Below, one piece after another: positions 1-8,040 of a stretch of 64,000 nucleotides of DNA. How positions within the stretch are numbered: the stretch's first letter is position 1; every line of letters begins with the position of its first letter. The position numbers were made by a program, and so were the translations under genes. The DNA comes from Ostreococcus mediterraneus (taxonomy: Eukaryota; Chlorophyta; Mamiellophyceae; Mamiellales; Bathycoccaceae). The DNA is taken from assembly GCA_012295225.1 (NCBI GenBank), contig WMKK01000004.1:485669-549668 (forward strand), read 5' to 3'. The notes beneath the pieces were generated by a model. That model made no database searches. It saw only the letters and a list, made by a program, of their open reading frames with translations, and was not told where the DNA came from.

Positions 1-193
1 AAGAAGATTTGATGCGCTAGACGCGCGAGGACGACTGCGGATTGTGTTCGCGGCGGTTGTGGTTTCAGTTTAGTTTGACGCGTGTATTAAAAACCGATTC
101 TGGGATTTGATTTCAATACGCGACGTGAATCATACATCGGCATTCACGATGTTTTGTCTAAGTGTGTGTGTGTATATAGGTTTCTAGCGTGCG

Positions 194-1852
194 CTAATTC
201 TCAACAGAGTACTCGTCTTCTTCGGTGTCTTGCTTGACGCCTCGATAGCGTTTCACAGCGTCGAACGCCTCAAACGACGGCGTTGCATCCTCAATGGGTG
301 CATCGTCATTTTGCTCGCCAACTCTTGAACGTCGGTGATGATGTTCGTCTACCGCTCGGCTATTGCGTGGCACGAATAGTTCGGCATGCACGGCGTTAAA
401 TGGTTTTAAAAATTTGCCGTATGGGTCCACAACCTTGCCGAGCGGTACGGCAAGCTTCTGGTAATTATGGAACAGTAACCCGCGACGAGTCAAGAAACGG
501 TCCACCCATGCCTTCGCATTGGCGGATACGCGCTTGCACAACTCAGGGTCCGCCTCGACTTCGCCAAAGCGCTCGCGCAAGTCGCTCAAATCCTCTTTCA
601 CTGGAATGTAGTGCTCGTACGCAACCAAATCCTCAAAGTACGAGTCTTTCATCGTCGTCTCGTGATGGAACAAACACCCTGGCATGGTCATTTTATGAAT
701 GGTCCCAGTCCATGTCGTGCCGCCCCATCCGCCGAGGTCGATCTGATACTTATACTTGGCTAACTCTGCGGCGCTCATCGGCTGTTGTGCGTCCAAGTTG
801 AAACGCCGACCCAACTGCGCGCGCTCAGTGGCAACAACAGCATAAGGGTGCGTCAAGAAATATGAATTTGCGAATCTAGCATCGATCCAAGAGTCATCCA
901 GTCGTGACATGAGCACCGCTCGCGTGCGCGGTGTAATCGCACTGCTGCCGAGCAACGCGCGGAACGCATCTTTTTCATCTGGAAATCCAACAAGGTCTCG
1001 CAGTTGACAATGTCTGGATTTCCAACCTCTGCCGAGAATCGAGTGACACGTCGATTCACGATGATGTTCTGCGCCAAACGCTGGACCTAAGAATGGATAG
1101 TCTGACCCGCGCCAGATAATTTTCGGGATCAAGTTGTCAAACTCGTACTCGCTCGCAGACCCGGGATTGACATCTTCTTCTAAGCTAAACGTATCTATGT
1201 GCGCCCAGGTTCGTGGTCCGGGGTTTGACGTGGGCGACCCCATGGCTGCTTCAACCTGTTCCGCAAATGAAATCAACGTCGATCCGACGAGCGTAGGCAA
1301 AGCACTCTTATCGCGCGGCGCCGATGAAAACGTGAAAATCGGAGCCCACTCCTTGACGTTGCACCCGCCGTCCACTCCATGTCTCGCTTCATCCAAGCAA
1401 AACGTTTGCGGGAAGTCGGTAACTATGAACACGATCTCAAACGGCCGTTGGTTCGTAGCCAAACGATTGGGGTAATACATTTGAATAGTCTTCTGAAGTA
1501 ACTCGGTCGCCGTCACCACCTTTTGCGCGAGATCCGGGGCGTGATCGTACGGATCATAGAAAAATCCCTCCTGCGGCGTCCACTGCAGGGTGTGTATATC
1601 TGCATAATCACCATATTCTGCTACTGTCTTAAGCACACGCAAGTGAGCCTGCGCCGGTGAGTCTACATCTGGTCTTCCAGCGCGCGTTCGAGCCGTACTC
1701 ACTACGAGAGTCGCCACCACCGCGGTCGCGAACGCCACCGTAACGACCCACGTTCTCCTAAACCACGCGCCTGGACGCGTTTTCTCATGCTTACCCATCA
1801 ATAACGCCGCTCCTTCAGCCGCAGCGCTCGCGTCGAGGGCGTCCGAACTCAT
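194..1852 (-). CDS. Glycosyltransferase family 90 (CAP10-like), copy A
   Basis: Predicted 552-residue type II Golgi or ER glycosyltransferase. A short cytosolic N-terminus is followed by a membrane segment at about residues 34-52 and then a lumenal GT90/CAP10 domain. Family-typical stretches are visible: the IIWRGSDYPF block, the LGGWGGTTWTG block and the FHHETTMKDSYFEDL block. GT90 enzymes transfer xylose or glucose to glycans or proteins; the substrate here is unknown. The start is an ATG preceded by a GC-rich upstream region. The C-terminus runs about 58 residues past the point where copy B stops and is acidic. Copy B lies directly upstream in the same orientation. The two are near-identical over two blocks and clearly diverged elsewhere. 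The family assignment is secure; the donor and acceptor are not. Confidence 0.88.
   Translation of the reverse strand: MSSDALDASAAAEGAALLMGKHEKTRPGAWFRRTWVVTVAFATAVVATLVVSTARTRAGRPDVDSPAQAHLRVLKTVAEYGDYADIHTLQWTPQEGFFYDPYDHAPDLAQKVVTATELLQKTIQMYYPNRLATNQRPFEIVFIVTDFPQTFCLDEARHGVDGGCNVKEWAPIFTFSSAPRDKSALPTLVGSTLISFAEQVEAAMGSPTSNPGPRTWAHIDTFSLEEDVNPGSASEYEFDNLIPKIIWRGSDYPFLGPAFGAEHHRESTCHSILGRGWKSRHCQLRDLVGFPDEKDAFRALLGSSAITPRTRAVLMSRLDDSWIDARFANSYFLTHPYAVVATERAQLGRRFNLDAQQPMSAAELAKYKYQIDLGGWGGTTWTGTIHKMTMPGCLFHHETTMKDSYFEDLVAYEHYIPVKEDLSDLRERFGEVEADPELCKRVSANAKAWVDRFLTRRGLLFHNYQKLAVPLGKVVDPYGKFLKPFNAVHAELFVPRNSRAVDEHHHRRSRVGEQNDDAPIEDATPSFEAFDAVKRYRGVKQDTEEDEYSVEN
408..820. repeat. Gene-conversion tract shared with 2207-2619
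   Basis: About 413 bp of the C-terminal coding part of GT90 copy A match copy B (offset 1,799 bp) with no difference I can see. Identity stops sharply: one mismatch lies just before the tract, and divergence begins immediately after position 820. A second block of about 135 bp (about 1032-1166 versus 2831-2965) behaves the same way. I compared these by eye. Confidence 0.85.
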
Positions 1853-2172
1853 GACCCGAAGATCGTAGGGTGTTGAAACACTTCACGGCGACGATCACGA
1901 ATGTGCGCGACGACGACGAACTAAAACGCCGCGTGCGCGCGCGATGCGTGTGTTCGCACTCTTCTCCACGCAGCGTGCGCTCGTCTGTGGCAATTCACGC
2001 CGTGCGCACGCGCGTTCTCGCGTCGCGTACTGGCGAGACGCGTGGCTAAACACCCAAAAGCACGTCGTCGCGCGTCGCGCGTCGGAGAGACAGCTCGTAC
2101 ATTTGGAGCGATTTATACGCACATGATGATGTTATTTTAAGATGCGCTGCAGCGCTTTTCGACTTCTTTCTA
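1853..2172. other. Intergenic spacer between the GT90 copies
   Basis: This spacer holds the promoter side of copy A and the 3' flank of copy B. Both genes run leftwards. It contains short arginine-rich open frames on both strands but no convincing gene, RNA or repeat. I see no TATA box at a convincing distance from the copy A start. Confidence 0.6.
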
Positions 2173-3639
2173 TTACAACTCGGCATGCACGGCGTTAAAT
2201 GGTCTTAAAAATTTGCCGTATGGGTCCACAACCTTGCCGAGCGGTACGGCAAGCTTCTGGTAATTATGGAACAGTAACCCGCGACGAGTCAAGAAACGGT
2301 CCACCCATGCCTTCGCATTGGCGGATACGCGCTTGCACAACTCAGGGTCCGCCTCGACTTCGCCAAAGCGCTCGCGCAAGTCGCTCAAATCCTCTTTCAC
2401 TGGAATGTAGTGCTCGTACGCAACCAAATCCTCAAAGTACGAGTCTTTCATCGTCGTCTCGTGATGGAACAAACACCCTGGCATGGTCATTTTATGAATG
2501 GTCCCAGTCCATGTCGTGCCGCCCCATCCGCCGAGGTCGATCTGATACTTATACTTGGCTAACTCTGCGGCGCTCATCGGCTGTTGTGCGTCCAAGTTGA
2601 AACGCCGACCCAACTGCGCACGCTGGGATTGAATGAAACGATACGGATGCGTTAGCCAGTAAATGTTAGAGAATCTGGCATCGATCCAAGAACCGTCCAG
2701 TCGCGATATGAGCACCGCGCGCGTGCGTGGTGTGATTTCATTGCTGCCGAGCAACGCGCGGAACGCCTCCTCTGTGTCTTCGTATTTCAGCAACTCTTGT
2801 AATTGACAGTGATCGGAGATCCAGTTGCGACCGAGAATCGAGTGACACGTCGATTCACGATGATGTTCTGCGCCAAACGCTGGACCTAAGAATGGATAGT
2901 CTGACCCGCGCCAGATAATTTTCGGGATCAAGTTGTCAAACTCGTACTCGCTCGCAGACCCGGGAGCGGCATCTCTCCCCACGTCAAAAGTAGATATTTC
3001 AGACCAACCTTCGTTCGAAGATCTCTGTGCGGGCATACCCATGGCAGCTTGAACAGCCTTGGAAAACGTGATTAACGTCGCCCCAACAAGTGTAGGTAAA
3101 ATACTAGTGTCACGCGGAATGGATGAAAACGTGAAAATCGGCTCCCAGTTTTGTACCGTGCACGTTGTACCCACATTTTGTTTCGTTTTATCAACGCAAT
3201 TCGTTTGTGGAAAGTCTGTCACAACGAAAACAATCTCAAACGGTCCTTGTTCGGGCGTGAGTCGCCCAGGATAGTACAATTCAATCGTTTTCTGAATCAA
3301 CTCAGTCACCGCCGCCGTCTTCAGGGAGAGATCGTAGGAATGATCGTACGGATCAAATCCGAAACCTCCCGTAGGCGTCCAAAGCATTGTGTGTATATCC
3401 GCATTCTTCCCATAGTCTCTCACGGTTCTCACCACGCGTGCGTGAAATGGTGCCATCGCCGCTCCGCTCCGCGAGCCGACCAGGCGCGTCGCGACGAGCG
3501 CCGCCGCCGCGGTCGCCAACGCTAGCGCCATCATCCACGTTTGCCGAACCCAACCCTGCGATCGAGTCTTCTCTAACGCATCCTTCAACAACGGCGCGCG
3601 CTCATCTGTCGCGCTCGCGTGAGCGACGCCGGAACGCAT
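2173..3639 (-). CDS. Glycosyltransferase family 90 (CAP10-like), copy B
   Basis: Tandem paralogue of copy A, 488 residues from the ATG at 3637-3639. The open frame continues upstream to a GTG, but the chosen start aligns with the copy A N-terminus (both have an ASA...LL stretch, then EKTR, then a membrane segment), so the upstream part is 5' flank. It has the same type II topology and the same CAP10 motifs. Its C-terminus ends at the HAEL residues, where copy A carries an extra tail. The lumenal stem differs substantially from copy A, so the two may have different acceptors or expression although the catalytic core has been homogenised. Function as for copy A. Confidence 0.87.
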   Translation of the reverse strand: MRSGVAHASATDERAPLLKDALEKTRSQGWVRQTWMMALALATAAAALVATRLVGSRSGAAMAPFHARVVRTVRDYGKNADIHTMLWTPTGGFGFDPYDHSYDLSLKTAAVTELIQKTIELYYPGRLTPEQGPFEIVFVVTDFPQTNCVDKTKQNVGTTCTVQNWEPIFTFSSIPRDTSILPTLVGATLITFSKAVQAAMGMPAQRSSNEGWSEISTFDVGRDAAPGSASEYEFDNLIPKIIWRGSDYPFLGPAFGAEHHRESTCHSILGRNWISDHCQLQELLKYEDTEEAFRALLGSNEITPRTRAVLISRLDGSWIDARFSNIYWLTHPYRFIQSQRAQLGRRFNLDAQQPMSAAELAKYKYQIDLGGWGGTTWTGTIHKMTMPGCLFHHETTMKDSYFEDLVAYEHYIPVKEDLSDLRERFGEVEADPELCKRVSANAKAWVDRFLTRRGLLFHNYQKLAVPLGKVVDPYGKFLRPFNAVHAEL

Positions 3640-4064
3640 GTTCCCAGATCGGCTGTCACGAATGGTGTTGGCACCGAACGTCGACCGATCTCGCGCCGGT
3701 GACGTCGCCCGCGTCGACGACGGTGGATGGCACGCGCTCAGATGCGCGCGGTTTGAGCTAAGCGGTTCGCGCTGGTGGTGATTCACGCCTTGCGGTGGTG
3801 TGTGCGAGCGTGGAATGGCGACTGGCGAGGGAGGTTTTACTTGTTTTACAGCGCCAGCCCGAGCGCGCGCGCTATTATCGACGGCAAATCGTCGCGCCTC
3901 GCGGCGTCGATGCAAAGACCATCGAATCAAATGAATGTAATGTGATGTATACACACGTATGTGATGGATTCGCTAGGGTTGCACGCGGCTGCAGGGTCAG
4001 AGCGGCGGCGCAGCGTCTGGACGGTGACGCGCGCTCGATACCGGCTCGCGGACGTGGCCGTCCT
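3640..4064. other. Intergenic region, promoter side of GT90 copy B
   Basis: About 425 bp between the copy B start and the stop of the next leftward gene. Only arginine-rich open frames without recognisable domains are present. I see no RNA gene or repeat. It presumably contains the copy B promoter and the 3' UTR of the neighbour. Confidence 0.5.
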
Positions 4065-5009
4065 CTATTTCATCAGCATGGACGCATCTCTCGTCAATGG
4101 TACCGAGCGTGTTTTGGCGGAATCGTCCACTTCAGTGCCAATCGCGCCGAAAAAGCTCCTTCGGAAGCCTGGAAATACGACGGGATCGCGGATTTTTTGA
4201 CTGAAAAAGTGCTCGACATCGTCCATGGGCTTGTGAGAACGCGGATGACGATGATTTTCTGATGCACGTAAAGGCGATTTTGGAGACTTTGGCGTTACGT
4301 GTTTTGCACTGTGTGCTTTCAATGGCGACGACGCCGTCGATCTCGTGCCTCCGCTTGCCTTGCTTCCCCGCGCCGGCGACGTTGCGTGGCTGCGCGTCGG
4401 CGTCGATGTCGGCAACCCCACCGAATCTACGACCGGCTTGGGAACCGATGCCTGAGCATACGTCGTCGGCGCGTTGGTCGCATCTTTGCTCGAGCGTTTC
4501 GCCTGGTCAGAGTTCAATGCAGCAGATTGTTGTTCATGATTTTGTTGCTTTGCGTTCATCGCGTCTTTGCTCGAGCGCTTCGCATGGTCAGAGTTCAATG
4601 CAGCAGAATGTGCTGCGGTCTTGGAAACATTCGCAACGCTGCCACCACCACCACCGCGCTTCATCATCTTCCGATCTTTCTTACTCAGACGAAATCCGAT
4701 GCAAAAGTACGAGTCGCCACCGTTTTGCTTGAGTATCTTCCCAAAGTCGACACCTTCATCGACGCTAAGCGTACTCCGACGTCTCTGCCCTTCGGCATTA
4801 TTCTGAAAGAAGACAAATTGCACACTAATTCGTGACGGCTCGATGACTTCACCCTTATCCGCCGAGAATATTCGCGCGCAGTCCCGTAAAAACACGCGAA
4901 ACGGCGTGTTAGCTGCGACGCCGACGCGACCAATTTTCGTTCCATGCTGAGTATCCTTCACCACAAACGGCGTCTTCCATTTCTCAATAATCATCGATGG
5001 TGCGCCCAT
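4065..5009 (-). CDS. Unknown protein with 27-residue internal repeat
   Basis: Predicted 314-residue protein starting at the ATG at 5007-5009; the frame extends upstream only to a GTG. I do not recognise the family. The first 120 residues look globular (a strand-rich segment beginning MGAPSMIIEKW and running to a FCIGFRLSKKDRK block). A low-complexity Ser/Ala/Lys-rich middle follows and contains two copies of a 27-residue unit with the core AALNSD.AKRSSKDA.NA. The rest is basic, with several SPxK-like sites (KSPKSP), and ends in a short hydrophobic/acidic tail. Such basic SPxK tails occur in nuclear or microtubule proteins, but that is only a hint. It is divergently arranged with the PsbP-like gene. 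Confidence 0.6.
   Translation of the reverse strand: MGAPSMIIEKWKTPFVVKDTQHGTKIGRVGVAANTPFRVFLRDCARIFSADKGEVIEPSRISVQFVFFQNNAEGQRRRSTLSVDEGVDFGKILKQNGGDSYFCIGFRLSKKDRKMMKRGGGGGSVANVSKTAAHSAALNSDHAKRSSKDAMNAKQQNHEQQSAALNSDQAKRSSKDATNAPTTYAQASVPKPVVDSVGLPTSTPTRSHATSPARGSKASGGTRSTASSPLKAHSAKHVTPKSPKSPLRASENHRHPRSHKPMDDVEHFFSQKIRDPVVFPGFRRSFFGAIGTEVDDSAKTRSVPLTRDASMLMK
4483..4620. repeat. Two-copy in-frame 81-bp direct repeat
   Basis: The stretch starting tctttgctcgagcg recurs after 81 bp (4483 and 4564) with few substitutions. It codes for the 27-residue repeat in the unknown protein on the minus strand. The spacing is a multiple of three, so the reading frame is kept. Confidence 0.75.
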
Positions 5010-5391
5010 GCTCTTTACACGCGCGCGTCCGAAATGATGAGTATCGGATGCGACGGCGATAAATCGCAGAGATTCGCAGCCGCCGATGTCGCGCTCGCGT
5101 TCCCGCGCGCGTCCAAATCCAACCCCGTCCGTGCGCCTCGCGTGCCTTTGCGCGCCCCGCACCGCGCGTCAACCGCGCAAAAAATAACCGTCTCACGCGT
5201 TTCCGCGCTAAAAAGTCTCGCGCAACCACCCTACGGTCGCGGATGAAAAAGTAAAAGTAAGTAGTAAGTCCAAGTCCAAACACAATGCGCGTCACACGTC
5301 ACCGCGTGTGCAGACGTCTCTCGCCGTCACGCACGCGCCTAAATTCCCACCGACGACAACGGCCAAACCCCACACGTCTTCTGTGCGAACG
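5010..5391. promoter_or_regulatory. Divergent intergenic region
   Basis: About 380 bp between two divergent start codons (unknown protein on minus, PsbP-like protein on plus). Both promoters must lie here. I see no canonical TATA box. Short open frames on both strands lack any domain. Confidence 0.5.
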
Positions 5392-6261
5392 ATGCACGGC
5401 GCGCGCGCGGCGTCGGTAAATGCCGCATCGACATCGCAACCAACGACCTCTGCGCATCCAAGTCTCGGACGACGCATCAACGCCGCGCACCGCGGCGCGC
5501 GTCCGCCATCGCGCGTCGGCGCGAGCGCGAATGACGGCGGCGACGCGCGCGCGGTGTCCCGGCGGCAGTTGGCGGCGATCGCGATCGCGATGACAGCGGC
5601 ATCGCGCGACGGCGATGAGGATAACGCGGCAAAGGCTGTTGAGAATGCTAACGACGCCGTCACGCCGCCGCCTCGCGGGTACGATGCGCCCGAAACCTCG
5701 CCCACCGGGTGGAATGCATTCGTATCGTCGTCGGAGTCGCTCGCGCGCGCGCCGTACGCCATCGATTGGCCGAGTGGGTGGTGTTCGTTGACGGATGTCA
5801 AAAGCGCGCGCGGCGTCAGCGTCGACGCGTCGTGGAAGGATCCGCGCGACGAAGCGTCGACACTGGCGATATTCATCACATCAGGCGTCGCGGCGCGCGA
5901 TGTACGCGGGAAATACGGGAGCATTGACGCCAACGCGCGAGTTCGCGCGGAAAGTGCGCCGAATCAAATGACGATTGGCGCGAGAACGTCTTCGATTGAC
6001 GCGCCGCCGAATCGATCGACGGGACGTCGAAGACGTTTGGAGACACATGACATTGAGACTAAAGTTGGTGGTGGTACTGCGGGGCGATTCGGAAGTGCGA
6101 TCGAATTAGTTAGGATATTTATTGTCCCTGGTGAAGGCGATGGGGAGAATTGGGAGGTGTTGATTCGTGCCACGGCGAGCGCGAGCGCATGGCCTCGAGT
6201 CAAGACGCGGTTGCGCGCGGCGGCGGCGAGTTTTCGTTTCCTCGACACCCAGGACGAGTAG
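5392..6261 (+). CDS. PsbP-like thylakoid lumen protein
   Basis: Predicted 289 residues from the ATG at 5392; the frame extends upstream only to a GTG. The N-terminus is Ala/Ser/Arg-rich like a plastid transit peptide. It is followed by a twin-arginine and hydrophobic stretch (RRQLAAIAIAMTAAS, about residues 57-71), which is typical of a Tat lumenal signal. The mature part contains WPSGWCSL and ends in a strand-rich block (LVRIFIVPG...WEVLIRATAS...AAASFRFL) matching the PsbP fold C-terminus. PsbP-family proteins assist photosystem II or NDH assembly in the lumen. The match rests on pattern and targeting, not on a long conserved motif, so the exact subfamily is open. Confidence 0.62.
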   Translation: MHGARAASVNAASTSQPTTSAHPSLGRRINAAHRGARPPSRVGASANDGGDARAVSRRQLAAIAIAMTAASRDGDEDNAAKAVENANDAVTPPPRGYDAPETSPTGWNAFVSSSESLARAPYAIDWPSGWCSLTDVKSARGVSVDASWKDPRDEASTLAIFITSGVAARDVRGKYGSIDANARVRAESAPNQMTIGARTSSIDAPPNRSTGRRRRLETHDIETKVGGGTAGRFGSAIELVRIFIVPGEGDGENWEVLIRATASASAWPRVKTRLRAAAASFRFLDTQDE

Positions 6262-6310
6262 GCGATAGAATGGTTGAAATATGTAATGCTAATAACAACT
6301 CGAATGGTGA

Positions 6311-7789
6311 CTACACCTCGGATGGCATCTCTCTGCCGCTCAGGCCTAAATAACTTTGAAAGTTGTTGACAATCTTCGCCTGCTCTGGGGAAAATATAAT
6401 TTCAAGCTCGGGATTCTTCAGCTTATCGAGGATCGCCGCGCACACGTCGTGGAACCATGGAAACCTCTCTTCCACGTCATGCTTGGTTTGCTCGTACGAC
6501 GCTTCGGGACGATGATGATTCATGTAGTGTCGCCCAACCGGCACCAAATTATCCTTGACGCCATTGAAGTGCACAATAGCCGGCAACACGCGTGTTTCTT
6601 GATTTCTCACGCTTGTCGCCGCGCGATCATACCACGCGTCGCTCTGCGCGTAACAGTCGTAACGCGGGGTCTCAAGCGCGGTATCGTATGCGGTTTGGAA
6701 AATTTGTTGCCTGGGATCCAACGCAATGGTGTACGCCGGCGAACCTTGACCAGCGACTTGACGCAAATACGCCTCGGCTAAGATTTGCTGGTCATCTTCA
6801 TTCACGCTCTGCATGCGATCGATAACTTCTTTAAGTAAAGCTCGGAGCGCCGATGCGCGTCCAATTAAATTTCCAGAGTTCAAATACTTGAACGACGTCC
6901 CGACGTCTTGCGGATATTCGGCGCACTTTTGCGCACCCCCTGGAATTCGCTCCACGTCATTCAACATCCAGGGCCAGCAGTTGCGCTCTGAAGACACGAC
7001 AACGACGCCTTTGTCACTATTTGCAAGTTTCTCTAATTCCTTGTACGCGTTCACGACGAGCTCACTCGGTTGAAAGTACAACACATCCGTAGCGTCACCG
7101 ACAGAGACGATGGTGTTGTCTACGATGCCGTACGTAGCAGCCAGAGCCGGGTCATCTAAAACCTTAAGAAACGCAAACAACTTTCTCGTCTTGACATTCT
7201 GCACGTTTGAAAAGTCAAATAATCCATTCTCGCGGTCGACGCCAATCATATGCAATGGTATGCCATTCATCGCCGCCGTTTCCCCCGTCATGCACACGCC
7301 CGCCGTGACTCTATCGCTATACGTTAAAAAGGCCACCTCTTTCGCAGGCGTCGCGCTTAGCGGCGCACTTGAACTCGAACTCGCCAGCGCCACCCCTTCT
7401 TCGTCGCTTTCGCGCAACCACGGCGGTAAGTCCGCCTCGTACGCGTCGTCCACCGAACCCAACCTCGCCGCCCCGCGCGCGCCTCTCTCGCGCACCCCGA
7501 ACGCCGCCAACGCGCACACCGCCGCAGCGATGGACAACGCCACACCAATGCGACCGAATCCGCGTCGTCGCGCGCGCGAATCATCAACATCGTCGTCCCC
7601 ATCGCGTCGCAGCGGCGGAATGTCCACCGCGATCGGGCCAACACCATTCGCCATCGACCACGACGTCGTCGTCGTCGTCGTCGTCGCGTGCGCGTCTACC
7701 GCCGCTGTCGCGGTGGTCGTCGCCGCGAGCAAGCTCGCACGTTCGCCACCGCGCGCATCGCCGCCGCACTCGCTCGGTCGTGCGCGCAT
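6311..7789 (-). CDS. PLOD/procollagen-type glycosyltransferase (Golgi)
   Basis: Predicted 492-residue type II membrane protein. An Ala/Thr-rich cytosolic head is followed by a hydrophobic segment near residues 80-97 and then a glycosyltransferase domain resembling the N-terminal domain of lysyl hydroxylase/procollagen glucosyltransferases. Supporting features are VAFLTYSDR at the domain start, a GDATDVLYF metal-site-like strand, the ERNCWPW block, the YLNSGNLIGRA block, EDDQQIL, and a late VHFNG. These enzymes transfer sugar to hydroxylysine or similar acceptors in the secretory pathway; the algal acceptor is unknown. No hydroxylase domain is attached. The gene lies 2 kb from the GT90 pair, so three secretory glycosyltransferases sit in 8 kb. 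Confidence 0.78.
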   Translation of the reverse strand: MRARPSECGGDARGGERASLLAATTTATAAVDAHATTTTTTTSWSMANGVGPIAVDIPPLRRDGDDDVDDSRARRRGFGRIGVALSIAAAVCALAAFGVRERGARGAARLGSVDDAYEADLPPWLRESDEEGVALASSSSSAPLSATPAKEVAFLTYSDRVTAGVCMTGETAAMNGIPLHMIGVDRENGLFDFSNVQNVKTRKLFAFLKVLDDPALAATYGIVDNTIVSVGDATDVLYFQPSELVVNAYKELEKLANSDKGVVVVSSERNCWPWMLNDVERIPGGAQKCAEYPQDVGTSFKYLNSGNLIGRASALRALLKEVIDRMQSVNEDDQQILAEAYLRQVAGQGSPAYTIALDPRQQIFQTAYDTALETPRYDCYAQSDAWYDRAATSVRNQETRVLPAIVHFNGVKDNLVPVGRHYMNHHRPEASYEQTKHDVEERFPWFHDVCAAILDKLKNPELEIIFSPEQAKIVNNFQSYLGLSGREMPSEV

Positions 7790-8040
7790 GGCGTTGTGAC
7801 GACGCGACGACGGGGCAGTGGGTGTTCAGCGTGTCCGTGAATGTTTACACTAGTGGCGTCACATTCCATCCGACGGCGCGCGGCGACGCGACGTTGACGC
7901 GGGAGAAACGCGCGGGAAACGCACGGGAAAGATGTTTAGGGCATGCGTTCTGCTTTACGCGCACGTGCATGTGCGCTCATGATGTGAGAATATAAAGATG
8001 ACTTTGAATTTACAACACGTTTTACGCGACGGCGCTCGCT

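Noticed and set aside
400-801. 133-residue plus-strand frame, repeated identically at 2199-2600
   Set aside because: It is the antisense of the GT90 coding tract. Its identity between copies follows from gene conversion, not from selection on this frame.
5292-5933. 213-residue minus-strand frame
   Set aside because: Opposite strand of the PsbP-like gene, without recognisable domain or targeting logic.
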